DNA from: Candidatus Latescibacterota bacterium
Lineage (GTDB): Bacteria; Latescibacterota; UBA2968; UBA8231
Assembly: GCA_022825185.1 (NCBI GenBank)
Contig: JAJDYK010000089.1
Location: 1 to 12,936, forward strand
Direction: 5' to 3'
DNA: 12,936 nucleotides
Shown: positions 6,088-12,936 of the stretch, one piece after another
Layout: each line of letters starts with the position of its first letter
How positions within the stretch are numbered: position 1 is the first letter of the stretch
Notes under the pieces: generated by a model
Told to the model about the DNA's origin: nothing
What the model saw: the letters and a program-made list of their open reading frames with translations, nothing else
Databases searched by the model: none
Made by a program: the position numbers and the translations under genes

Positions 6088-7815
6088 ATGAGTATTGGAT
6101 TGGCTGCGACAAAAAGAGCGCCGGTTTGCTCTGGACAGAAGGCCACCTGCTGGGCCGTGACGGCGATTATCGGGCTGATGGTCGTCGATTCATGGGCTGT
6201 GAATTCAGCCGTGCTGGCCAGAGTCGGGAGCGAGGTCATTGTGGTAGATGACTTGCTCCGCGCCGAGCGCAATATGCGCCGTTTTTCAGCGGAAAATGCT
6301 CGGGAAATGCTACAGCCTTTTATCGATCGCAAGCTGCTGGTCTTAGAGGCCAAGGCGAAGGGTCTGGATCAGCATCCCGACGTGGTCGCAAGCGTGCAAC
6401 AGGCGCGCGACCGAAGGCTGGTCGAACGTCTGTACGCGGAAGTCACGGGAGACGTTTCCATATCGGAAGAGGAACTCCGGTCGCATTTCCACCAAAGCGG
6501 ATTGCACAAAAAGCGGGAAGTGCGGGCGAGTCATATTCAGGTAGGCAGTCTCGCAGAAGCCCAGGCCGTACAAGAGCAACTGCGGCAAGGTGCCAATTTT
6601 GCAGAGCTGGCGCGTGAGCAATCCCTAGATCGCACATCGGCACCCAAAGGTGGAGACATGGGTTTCTGGCAGGAGGAAGAAGCACGGCACAGCGGGTTTG
6701 TCGCCGAGCTTTTTCGCCTACAGGTCGGCCAAGTGTCCGAACCGTATCGCAACTCGCAGGGAACTTACCATCTGATCAGAGCCGATGAAGAGCGATACGT
6801 CACTTTTGAGAGTCAAAAAAAGACGCTGCGGCAAGCACTAGAAAAGCAGCAAAAAAAAGACCGCTGGTCCAAATACTTAGCCAACCAGAAAACGCACTTT
6901 GGTTTTTCAGTAGATGCACAGGTATTGGGCGTATTGCTGCAGCGAGGGCGATTGGCTGAAGGCGGTGTGCCCGTACTAGAGGTAGAAGACCACGCGCGCA
7001 TCCTGCTGCGCTATAGTGGAGGAAGCATCGACCTGAACGCGTACATGGCTTTGATAGAGGAGGCCGAACCCAAGCGTCGTCCCCACGCCATAGATAGCAC
7101 CGCCGTGGTCGAATTTGCCCAAGACGAAACACTGCGCAAAATCCTGCTGCCTCTGCTGGCCCAACAACGGGGGTTGGACCGCGAGGAGGCCGTGGTCCAG
7201 TTCGTGCAGGATAATCGCGAAGAAGCCATGGTCGAGATGTTGCGGCGAACAGAAGTAGAATCGCGCTTCGTCACAGAGGAACAGCAGCGCACTCTATATC
7301 GGGACCTAGCAGACGAATTCACCCTGCCAATGCGCACGTTTTTTGCCGGTGCCCTAGTCGATTCGGAACCAGCTTCGCGCGCTATCGCCCAGCGCGTGCG
7401 CTCCGGTGAGGATATGGCCGAGATCATGCGCGAGTATCCGACATTTAAAGGGCGCGTACGCCAGTTCGACATATTTAACTTCACGCTGGCTGACACGGCG
7501 ACGGCCCAAGGCGCTATGGCCACCATGATCCAAGCCGTGCAAGGCATGCCGGTTGGCAGCATCAAGGGCCCGCTTCTCATCCAGTTGAGCGGCAATATGG
7601 AGGGGTATCTCGTGCTCGAAGTACTGGCGACGCGCCCGGAAAAAACTCTCTCTTTTTCTACATCCAAGGTGCAGTCCAGAATATGGCGTCAATTGCGCTA
7701 CGCCCATCGGCACGCGATTGAAGAAGACTTTGATAGCTATCTAAATGAGTTGAGGCATAAGTACAGGACTGAGATAGTTGTCGATGAACAGGCCCTGTCT
7801 AGCCTAGAGAAGTAG
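6088..7815 (+). CDS. Exported SurA-like peptidyl-prolyl cis-trans isomerase (PpiC/parvulin type)
   Basis: The gene encodes a 575-residue periplasmic foldase, predicted to isomerise prolyl bonds and chaperone exported proteins. A basic n-region and hydrophobic stretch at about residues 20-44 (WAVTAIIGLMVVDSWAV) form a signal peptide or membrane anchor. A SurA-N-like helical segment follows at about 43-120 (VGSEVIVVDDLLRAE, FIDRKLLVLEAKAKG). The parvulin domain spans about 142-235, with REVRASHIQV, GANFAELAREQSLDRTSAPK, GGDMGFW and VGQVSEPYRNSQGTYHLIR. The part from about 413 to 520 has a similar pattern (RTFFAGALVDSEPASRAIAQ, VRSGEDMAEIMREYP, PVGSIKGPLLI) and may be a second, degenerate parvulin domain. 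No clear Shine-Dalgarno precedes ATG 6088, but this start gives a proper signal sequence. It heads a run of genes for exported proteins, its likely clients. A8 and A7 tracts lie at 6851-6858 and 6815-6821. Confidence 0.87.
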   Translation: MSIGLAATKRAPVCSGQKATCWAVTAIIGLMVVDSWAVNSAVLARVGSEVIVVDDLLRAERNMRRFSAENAREMLQPFIDRKLLVLEAKAKGLDQHPDVVASVQQARDRRLVERLYAEVTGDVSISEEELRSHFHQSGLHKKREVRASHIQVGSLAEAQAVQEQLRQGANFAELAREQSLDRTSAPKGGDMGFWQEEEARHSGFVAELFRLQVGQVSEPYRNSQGTYHLIRADEERYVTFESQKKTLRQALEKQQKKDRWSKYLANQKTHFGFSVDAQVLGVLLQRGRLAEGGVPVLEVEDHARILLRYSGGSIDLNAYMALIEEAEPKRRPHAIDSTAVVEFAQDETLRKILLPLLAQQRGLDREEAVVQFVQDNREEAMVEMLRRTEVESRFVTEEQQRTLYRDLADEFTLPMRTFFAGALVDSEPASRAIAQRVRSGEDMAEIMREYPTFKGRVRQFDIFNFTLADTATAQGAMATMIQAVQGMPVGSIKGPLLIQLSGNMEGYLVLEVLATRPEKTLSFSTSKVQSRIWRQLRYAHRHAIEEDFDSYLNELRHKYRTEIVVDEQALSSLEK

Positions 7816-7950
7816 CGGCTCTGCGTTTCTACGCCTAGACGAGCCCAGATATCCCTACTCTAAATGCGGAAGGAGGTGAATGGATACAACGTTCGCAACT
7901 GCAGGAGCAGAAAAGAGCAATATCTCTAACTCTATCCTAAGGAGAAAAGT
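7816..7950 (+). promoter_or_regulatory. 135-nt leader region with a near-perfect anti-SD match
   Basis: This spacer lies between the foldase gene and the secreted CBM9-like gene. GGCTC at 7817-7821 can pair with GAGCC at 7841-7845, enclosing GCGT/ACGC; no T-run follows, so it is at best a weak terminator. GGAAGGAGGTGA at 7868-7879 is almost a full complement of the 16S rRNA 3' end, directly followed by ATG 7880. A 30-codon open frame from there ends at TAG 7970-7972, overlapping the next gene's start. GGAG 3 nt from the ATG is closer than usual, so translation of this leader frame is doubtful. A second good site, AAGGAGA at about 7939-7945, serves ATG 7951. I see no clear promoter hexamers. 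Confidence 0.4.
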
Positions 7951-8880
7951 ATGCGCAGGAACTCACTCATAGCAGCAATGTTGTCCGTGGCACTGGCGAG
8001 CTTCGCCTGGGGCCAGTCCAATGCCAACGGCATTGGCTACTTCGCCTTAGAGGTGCCTGCTAATGTTACCATCACCATTGATGGCGACGATAGCGACTGG
8101 GCGTGGTTCGACCCCATTTTCACCGTTGGTCCCGACGAGATGTACGAAATCCAGAAGGCCGAAGTGCTGGACAAGAGCGATCTCGACGTGGCCATTATGA
8201 CGGCGTGGACGGGTACGGACCGCGACAACAGGCTCTACGGCTTTGTGCGCGCCACCGACGACACGCTAGTCGTCACCTCGGATGTCTTTGACGATGGCTG
8301 GCGCGACGATGATCTCGAGATCATCACCGATGCCAACGCCAGCGGCGGTCCGCACGACGGCGATGGCGAGTCGGGCACGCGCGCCGAGGGGCAGCAGTTT
8401 ACCATGCATCTGCCGGTCCCCGGCATATATGAAACGCCCTATGGCGGCGACGGCTCGTGGTGGTTGCGCTGGCAGGTGGTCGAGGAAATCCACTGGATGG
8501 ACGAGTTCGCCGAGTCCAGAGTGACGACTAATCCTCCAGGAGCGACCACGGGTTCGACCAACGTCACGGTCAACTACGAGTACAGCATTCCCCTCTGGGA
8601 TTACGCGTCGTTGGACGGTGCGGATAACAGCATCCGCCACGAAAACGAGGCTGGGCAGATCATCCGCCTGACCTATCAGTTGAACGAAGCGGATAATCCC
8701 GAAGATCGCCGCACGCACCAGCTAGCAACAACCGGTGAGGACGGCGCTTCGGGCAACTGCGATGTTTGCTCGGAATACACGCTGCTTGGCGCGGACGAGT
8801 ACGATCGCGCCGACGGCGGCGCGGGCACCGCAGTGGAATCCGAGAGCTGGGCAAAAATCAAAGCGACCTTCAGCGACTAA
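7951..8880 (+). CDS. Secreted CBM9-like beta-sandwich protein, function unknown
   Basis: This encodes a 309-residue exported protein with a classical signal peptide (MRRNSLIAAMLSVALASFAWG, probable cleavage after residue 21). The mature start carries VTITIDGDDSDWAWFDPI at about 39-56. This IDG-D--DW signature marks family 9 carbohydrate-binding-module-like and DOMON-like domains, seen in surface glycan-binding and electron-transfer proteins. Further on come a strand-rich region with many Asp and Gly residues, an acidic DDGWRDDDLEIITDAN stretch typical of the CBM9-like metal or ligand edge, and one close cysteine pair (NCDVC) near residue 270. There is no catalytic domain and no lipobox or membrane segment. 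Ribosome site AAGGAGA lies 7 nt before the ATG and is among the best in the window, suggesting high expression. A strong stem-loop follows the stop. Ligand and partner are unknown. Confidence 0.8.
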   Translation: MRRNSLIAAMLSVALASFAWGQSNANGIGYFALEVPANVTITIDGDDSDWAWFDPIFTVGPDEMYEIQKAEVLDKSDLDVAIMTAWTGTDRDNRLYGFVRATDDTLVVTSDVFDDGWRDDDLEIITDANASGGPHDGDGESGTRAEGQQFTMHLPVPGIYETPYGGDGSWWLRWQVVEEIHWMDEFAESRVTTNPPGATTGSTNVTVNYEYSIPLWDYASLDGADNSIRHENEAGQIIRLTYQLNEADNPEDRRTHQLATTGEDGASGNCDVCSEYTLLGADEYDRADGGAGTAVESESWAKIKATFSD

Positions 8881-8900
8881 CCAAACGGTCCTTTGAACAC

Positions 8901-8932
8901 TATTGGGCGGCGGCATCTGCCGTCGCCCAATA
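8901..8932 (+). terminator. Strong stem-loop between CBM9-like gene and lipoprotein gene
   Basis: The arms at 8901-8914 and 8919-8932 (TATTGGGCGGCGGC and GCCGTCGCCCAATA) pair over 14 bp with a single G-U wobble and an ATCT loop. It begins 20 nt after the stop of the CBM9-like gene. No T-tract follows, so it is not a textbook intrinsic terminator; it may protect the 3' end of the upstream mRNA, attenuate transcription into the lipoprotein operon, or be a REP-like element. The structure is seen directly; the role is inference. Confidence 0.5.
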
Positions 8933-8968
8933 ACCGCCAGTGCAATTACACTTTCCGAGGTTAACACG

Positions 8969-9700
8969 ATGGTACGGTTCGGCGCGTGGTTTTGTTCCCT
9001 AGTGGTGTTGGCAGGATGTGGACGTTATTTCGACGGACCAATTCAGCCAGCCCCGCAGGGACAGCAGGAGGCCGATATGGTGATTGAAGACGATGGCTTG
9101 ATCACCTATTCGTTCGAGCGTCTGGAGATCGGCCTGCGCCCCATGACCGACGCCGAATTGAACCGCAAATTCCCACAGCAGTCCACGCAGGGGCCCGTAT
9201 CGACCAATCCCTATACTTTCGGCAACTGGAAGCGCATGGGCGAAGAGTGGACGCCGCCCAAACACAGCGTATGGCTGCTAAAAGTTAAAAACTACGCCTA
9301 CCCCAAAGTTGGTGTCGATCCTCTCAGGATCGAGCTAGTTTCAAAGGATGGATATCGCAAGTACACGCCCTTAGAACCGCTGCAAATCCTAGAATACTAC
9401 TATTCGTTTATTCAGGGATATGCCGGCAACGAATACCGGCGTTTTAACGAGCGCGAAGATATGCTCAAGCGCACTATGTTTCAGGAGCAGATCATCTTCA
9501 GCGGCCAAGAATCAGAGGGTTTTGTCGTTTTTCCGAGCCTCGCACCCGACGTGACGGAGTTTTCCATCCACGTCAGGGGCATTGCATTGCGATACGATTA
9601 CCGCAACGAGCCTGTAGAGACCAAGGATCTAACCTTTCACTTCCAGCGCGAAGTATTTAAGGGATTTCAGCCACCGCCCGAACTGGTGAATAAGCAATGA
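8969..9700 (+). CDS. Small outer-envelope lipoprotein, family not recognised
   Basis: The product is 243 residues with a lipoprotein signal peptide: MVRFGAWFCSLVVLAGCG has a lipobox LAGC with Cys17 as the lipidation site. The residue after the cysteine is Gly, with no Asp at +2, so outer-membrane delivery is expected if Lol rules apply. The mature protein has an acidic linker (QQEADMVIEDDG), then mixed strands with many aromatic residues (WLLKVKNYAYPK, ILEYYYSFIQGYAGNEYRRF), then FSGQESEGFVVFPSLAPDVTEFSIHVRGIALRYDYR split by short turns. The end region with EGFVVFP and alternating hydrophobic strands suggests an immunoglobulin-like fold, but I recognise no family. I chose ATG 8969 because GAGG lies 8 nt upstream and it gives the signal peptide; an earlier open frame from 8903 starts in the stem-loop. 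Its TGA overlaps the next ATG as ATGA, so it is co-translated with the large secreted protein and probably works with it. Confidence 0.82.
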   Translation: MVRFGAWFCSLVVLAGCGRYFDGPIQPAPQGQQEADMVIEDDGLITYSFERLEIGLRPMTDAELNRKFPQQSTQGPVSTNPYTFGNWKRMGEEWTPPKHSVWLLKVKNYAYPKVGVDPLRIELVSKDGYRKYTPLEPLQILEYYYSFIQGYAGNEYRRFNEREDMLKRTMFQEQIIFSGQESEGFVVFPSLAPDVTEFSIHVRGIALRYDYRNEPVETKDLTFHFQREVFKGFQPPPELVNKQ

Positions 9701-11604
9701 TGGCTTCCTTTAGGCGAACAGCTTCGGTCGGGCTGATCCTGTCGTTCTGGATTGGGACGGCGGAACTGCGAGCCGATGTTTGGGGGGTCGGCTTGGGTGG
9801 GCAAGCCTGGGAGGAACCAGCGCAGACTATGGCGGGGGTAGTCGTAGGTGAAGGACAGGTCCTAGGACCGGCCAGCTTTTCGCTTGAGCAGAACATAACT
9901 CAGTTTATCGTCTGGGGAGTCGGCGCACCCAGCAGCTTTATCGCCGAGGGCAACGGACGAGTGTGGAACAATTCGGCGCGGGGCATTGCGGGGTCTGAGG
10001 TCCTAGTGGACGGGAATGGCACGACTAGCACGGAAAATAGCTTTAAGGAAGTGGGGGTCAATCAGCGCGGACGCATTTTTTTCATGGATCTCGGGGCTTC
10101 GTTCCCAGTTAGCCAAGTTGTTTTTTACCCTCGTGAAGGAGAGGATGAGTTCGTCGCTGGCTACGAAATATCACTCAATGACGGACGCACTTTCGACGCC
10201 AATGACTCGCCCGTTTACGAGGCCGTTCGCCAAGTGACGATCAACCGCGATCCAAGAGTGGATGTGCGCTTCCCCACGCAGCTAGTGCGCTTTATTCAGC
10301 TCAGAGTACTTTCACCCAATCCCTTTGAACTGGCGGAAATCGAAGTCCACGGCGAAGGCTTTGTGCCGCGTGGGCTCTACGAAACCCAGCTCATCCAGTT
10401 TGCCCAGCCTGTCAACTACGGCGCATTGACTTTTCGCGCGCGCAAAGTTTCGCTGGCCGAGCAAGGCGAAAGCAGCGCGGGTACCGATGAGTCAGTGCGG
10501 GTGATTGTGCAGATGCGCAACGGCGTTGACGAAACGCCTCTCGACTACTACCAAATCGCCGACGTAGAGACCCAGTCGGAAGTGCTGGTTAGCAAAGAGG
10601 AATACGAAGAACTGCCGTTGGTCCTCAAGGGCAGCATTCGCCCGGACGCCACGCACTGGTCCTCTTGGACGGAGCCGCTCATCGCCGAGTCCAGCGGTAC
10701 GTACTCCATTCCGCTGGATCTACCGGGACCGCGCGATTTTTTCCAAGTGCGCCTGCGCTTTGAGGGCAATACCTCCGCCAGCATGCAGGTCGATAGCCTA
10801 GCCATCGTGCATACGCCGCCACTGGCCGCGCTGGCATTGAGCGAAGTGGCCCTATTGGACGATCCCTTTCCAGCCGGTGGGCGTGCGTCTGTTCCGGCTG
10901 GTCGGGATACGGTTTTTACCTACGACATAAAGGCCGACTTGGGCGAGGGAACCGGCTTTGATGGCGTGCGCATCTCGACGCTGATACAGCCCGAGTTTCT
11001 CAAACTGGAAATGGGGGATGAGCTGGCGGAGATACAGCCGGATAGCGTACACGTGGACGATACGGGCTTGCGCGTTTACTTCCCGTCCCGGCGCATTAGC
11101 ACAGGAGAAGATGTGCGTCTGCGGATTACGTTTCGCTCGCAGGCTCTGCTCTTTTCCACCCAGTTTATAGGACAGCTTCTGGATACGACCGGCAGCCTTC
11201 CCCAGCGCATCGCCGAGGGCGACGCGACACGGGAAGTGGGCACGGACTCGCAGGAGGTAATTTTCCTCGCCAGCGGCGAAAGTGTGTTGCAGTCCTTTGC
11301 CGTTTCTCCGCCAGTAATAACGCCCAACGGCGATGGCATAAACGATTCGTCCGCCTTCTCTTTTGTGCTCATCCATTTGGTGCAGCCCGCCGCGGCGGAA
11401 CTGCTCGTATATGATCTTTCGGGTCGCTTAATAAAAAACGTGCTATCCGATGCCCTGACTGCTGGACGTTATACTCAGTGGCACTGGGACGGAACGAACA
11501 ATGCCGGCGACCTGGTGCCACCGGGGACCTATATCGCCAGAGCCTCGATAGAGGCGGCGGCCGATCAAGTCAACCGCATGAGCCTGATCCACGTGGCCTA
11601 TTAG
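9697..11604 (+). CDS. Large secreted discoidin-like protein with FlgD/CHU_C-like C-terminal Ig domain (paralogue A)
   Basis: This is a 635-residue exported protein. A signal peptide ends near residue 26 (TAELRA, then DVWGVG). Residues about 60-225 resemble an F5/8 type C (discoidin) jelly roll: MDLGASFPVSQVVFYP, YEISLNDGRTFD, RFPTQLVRFIQLRV at 191-204 and EIEVHGEGFV ending at 223. Residues about 225-380 form a strand-rich module with RVIVQMRNGVDETPLDYYQ and HWSSWTEPL. Residues 382-520 are a second module (SEVALLDDPFPAGG, VPAGRDTVFTYDIKADLGEG). The C-terminal about 100 residues are a FlgD-like Ig or CHU_C-type domain, with ITPNGDGINDS from 541, LVYDLSGRLIKNVL and WDGTNNAGDLVPPGTYIAR. Such ends occur on surface or Type IX-like secreted proteins. 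The start overlaps the lipoprotein stop by ATGA; a second ATG follows at 9700. The next gene encodes a full-length-style paralogue. No catalytic motif is seen, so a structural or adhesive role is the likely guess. Confidence 0.82.
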   Translation: MMASFRRTASVGLILSFWIGTAELRADVWGVGLGGQAWEEPAQTMAGVVVGEGQVLGPASFSLEQNITQFIVWGVGAPSSFIAEGNGRVWNNSARGIAGSEVLVDGNGTTSTENSFKEVGVNQRGRIFFMDLGASFPVSQVVFYPREGEDEFVAGYEISLNDGRTFDANDSPVYEAVRQVTINRDPRVDVRFPTQLVRFIQLRVLSPNPFELAEIEVHGEGFVPRGLYETQLIQFAQPVNYGALTFRARKVSLAEQGESSAGTDESVRVIVQMRNGVDETPLDYYQIADVETQSEVLVSKEEYEELPLVLKGSIRPDATHWSSWTEPLIAESSGTYSIPLDLPGPRDFFQVRLRFEGNTSASMQVDSLAIVHTPPLAALALSEVALLDDPFPAGGRASVPAGRDTVFTYDIKADLGEGTGFDGVRISTLIQPEFLKLEMGDELAEIQPDSVHVDDTGLRVYFPSRRISTGEDVRLRITFRSQALLFSTQFIGQLLDTTGSLPQRIAEGDATREVGTDSQEVIFLASGESVLQSFAVSPPVITPNGDGINDSSAFSFVLIHLVQPAAAELLVYDLSGRLIKNVLSDALTAGRYTQWHWDGTNNAGDLVPPGTYIARASIEAAADQVNRMSLIHVAY

Positions 11605-11619
11605 CGCGGAGAACTGAGC

Positions 11620-12936
11620 ATGAAGCACCTGATGGCACTAGCTCTTTTGCTCTTGGCCCCTTGTTTTGCAGAGGCACAGGTAGAGCGATTGGTGCTAGGT
11701 ACAGGAGATAACGGCTGGGAAGAACTAGCCGAGTTGATGGGCGGCATATGGGTCGTGGACGGCAGCCTGCAGCCCTACGAATTGGATCCAGCGGTCAATA
11801 TCGCGCTGGGCGAGAAGAAGGGCAGCTCGCGTTACGACGTCTTCGGCAACCCCTGGGGGGGAGAGCGGGCCGGGCCGCAGGCTGCACGCCTCATTCCCGG
11901 CCAGCCTGAGGTCCTCGGAGATAATGGCTTTAATCAGACAGTGGATGGCGATACGACCCGCTCCGTGGCCATTGTCTCCGGTTTTTATTACTACAACCTA
12001 GGTTGGGAATTGCCCATCAACCGCATCCGCTTTTTTTCTCCGGAGGAAGGACGCACCCAGACCGATGATCAAAAGCGGATCACGCCAGGTTTACCGCTCA
12101 AAAACGCCTATCCAAAACTGTATGAAGTTTGGGCTGCAATTGATGGAGAGCGCTTCAAGCAAGGGCAGTTTGACCTCTTACTAGAGCAGAATCTCAACCA
12201 GACCACGCGCATCGCCAATGCTCGTTTTCCCACCCAGCCCCTACAGTTCATTTTCATAAACTTCCCGGAACTGGGCGTCATTGCCGAGGTAGAGTTTTAC
12301 GGCGAGGGTTTTGTGCAAAAATCGCAATACCTCTCCAAGGTGATCGACATCGGTGAGCCGGTCAATTTCGGGCGGGTCATACCTTATTTCAACGGATTTG
12401 CCAAAAAGAGCATAGACAGCGAACCCGAGCTTTTGGCAGAAAATCCCATCTCCTTTTCGCTGGAAACGCAGACCGGCCGGGATGATACGCCACAGGTTTA
12501 CACCATCTACACTGAGTTGAGGACCGAGCGCGAAGTGAGTTTTGCCGAATGGGACAAAGCGCCGTACGATGATTACGTGCGCCCTAGAGCTCGTGGACCG
12601 GAGCGGCCCGACGTGGACAACTGGAGCTTCTGGTCGGTGCCACAAGGAGCGTCCACGGGCGAGGGCATAGAGATCCTTTCGCCGGATAATCGGCAGTATC
12701 TCAAAATCAACTTCACGATGAAAAGCGAGGATTTGTTCACCTATGGCCGGATGGATTCGCTAGTCATAGAATACTCGCCTTTGCTGGTCGATGCAGTCGT
12801 CGGAGAGGTCGCATTACAGGACGAACCACAGCCGCTCGGGCGCAAAACGGAAGTGCCCTTGGGCGAGGAGCGCATTTTCACTTTTGACGTGCGGGCCGAC
12901 TTTGAGTCGGAGACCAAAGCGGGTTTTGACGCCTTA
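11620..12936 (+). CDS. Second secreted discoidin-like protein, paralogue B (3' end outside window)
   Basis: The frame is open from ATG 11620 to the last base, giving 439 codons without a stop. It starts with a signal peptide (MKHLMALALLLLAPCFAEA, cleavage likely after residue 19); the internal LAPC is not a good lipobox because Pro precedes Cys. GGAG lies 8 nt before the ATG, 15 nt after paralogue A ends. It lines up with A along its whole length: GWEELAELMGGIWVVDGSLQP near the mature start, RFFSPEEG, YEVWAAIDGERF, RFPTQ at 202-206, YGEGFV at 227-232, IDIGEPVNFGRV, NWSFWSVP, MDSLVIEYSP and GEVALQDEPQPLG from 395, then EERIFTFDVRAD. Identity is moderate and B has insertions of its own (for example about 60-100). 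By analogy the missing 3' end should finish the second module and a FlgD-like Ig domain. Function unknown; probably acts with A. Confidence 0.82.
   Translation, partial: MKHLMALALLLLAPCFAEAQVERLVLGTGDNGWEELAELMGGIWVVDGSLQPYELDPAVNIALGEKKGSSRYDVFGNPWGGERAGPQAARLIPGQPEVLGDNGFNQTVDGDTTRSVAIVSGFYYYNLGWELPINRIRFFSPEEGRTQTDDQKRITPGLPLKNAYPKLYEVWAAIDGERFKQGQFDLLLEQNLNQTTRIANARFPTQPLQFIFINFPELGVIAEVEFYGEGFVQKSQYLSKVIDIGEPVNFGRVIPYFNGFAKKSIDSEPELLAENPISFSLETQTGRDDTPQVYTIYTELRTEREVSFAEWDKAPYDDYVRPRARGPERPDVDNWSFWSVPQGASTGEGIEILSPDNRQYLKINFTMKSEDLFTYGRMDSLVIEYSPLLVDAVVGEVALQDEPQPLGRKTEVPLGEERIFTFDVRADFESETKAGFDAL

Noticed and set aside
10076..10082. T7 runs in the paralogue genes (also near 12031-12037) as phase-variation sites
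   Set aside because: They encode consecutive Phe residues within a conserved strand and are too short to suggest variation without read data.
12241..12645. Minus-strand open frame of 134 codons
   Set aside because: It lies wholly inside paralogue B, which has a signal peptide, a ribosome site and a homologous neighbour.
1..12936. CRISPR array, tRNA, rRNA or intact insertion sequence
   Set aside because: I found no regularly spaced repeats, no cloverleaf-like or rRNA sequence and no transposase frame; gaps between genes are all under 260 bp.

Overview
The window looks like the chromosome of a Gram-negative, moderately GC-rich bacterium. Envelope evidence is a lipobox lipoprotein, several Sec signal peptides and a periplasmic parvulin-type foldase. 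The secreted proteins, with a FlgD-like/CHU_C-like C-terminus carrying ITPNGDGIND, resemble those of the Bacteroidetes/FCB superphylum and poorly cultured relatives such as Latescibacterota. That placement is inference; there is no rRNA or marker gene here to settle it.

Region 1 (1-5834) is central sugar and one-carbon metabolism. The 3' part of zwf (glucose-6-phosphate dehydrogenase) overlaps the start of glk (glucokinase), so glucose phosphorylation and entry to the oxidative pentose phosphate pathway are coupled. Facing them on the minus strand is a two-gene operon, glyA (serine hydroxymethyltransferase) followed 2 nt later by a SelA/DgaE-like PLP enzyme. Its stop codon overlaps the glk stop tail to tail. 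Divergent from glyA, across 73 bp, is a xylulokinase of the long eukaryote-like type, feeding xylulose 5-phosphate to the non-oxidative branch.

Region 2 (5835-6087) is a 253-bp AT-rich spacer full of short inverted and direct repeats built on TTCGACA. It contains a TTGACA promoter candidate and may hold a relic of a small mobile element.

Region 3 (6088-12936) is a plus-strand run of five exported proteins: a SurA-like PpiC foldase with a probable second degenerate parvulin domain; a secreted CBM9-like beta protein with a very strong ribosome binding site; a strong intergenic stem-loop; a small unrecognised lipoprotein; and two large tandem paralogues, the first ending in a FlgD-like Ig domain and the second running off the window. 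The lipoprotein and first paralogue overlap by ATGA, and the second paralogue follows after 15 nt. This foldase plus secreted paralogues set is the best candidate for an undescribed system, possibly a surface or cell-envelope structure. No sequence here proves its function.
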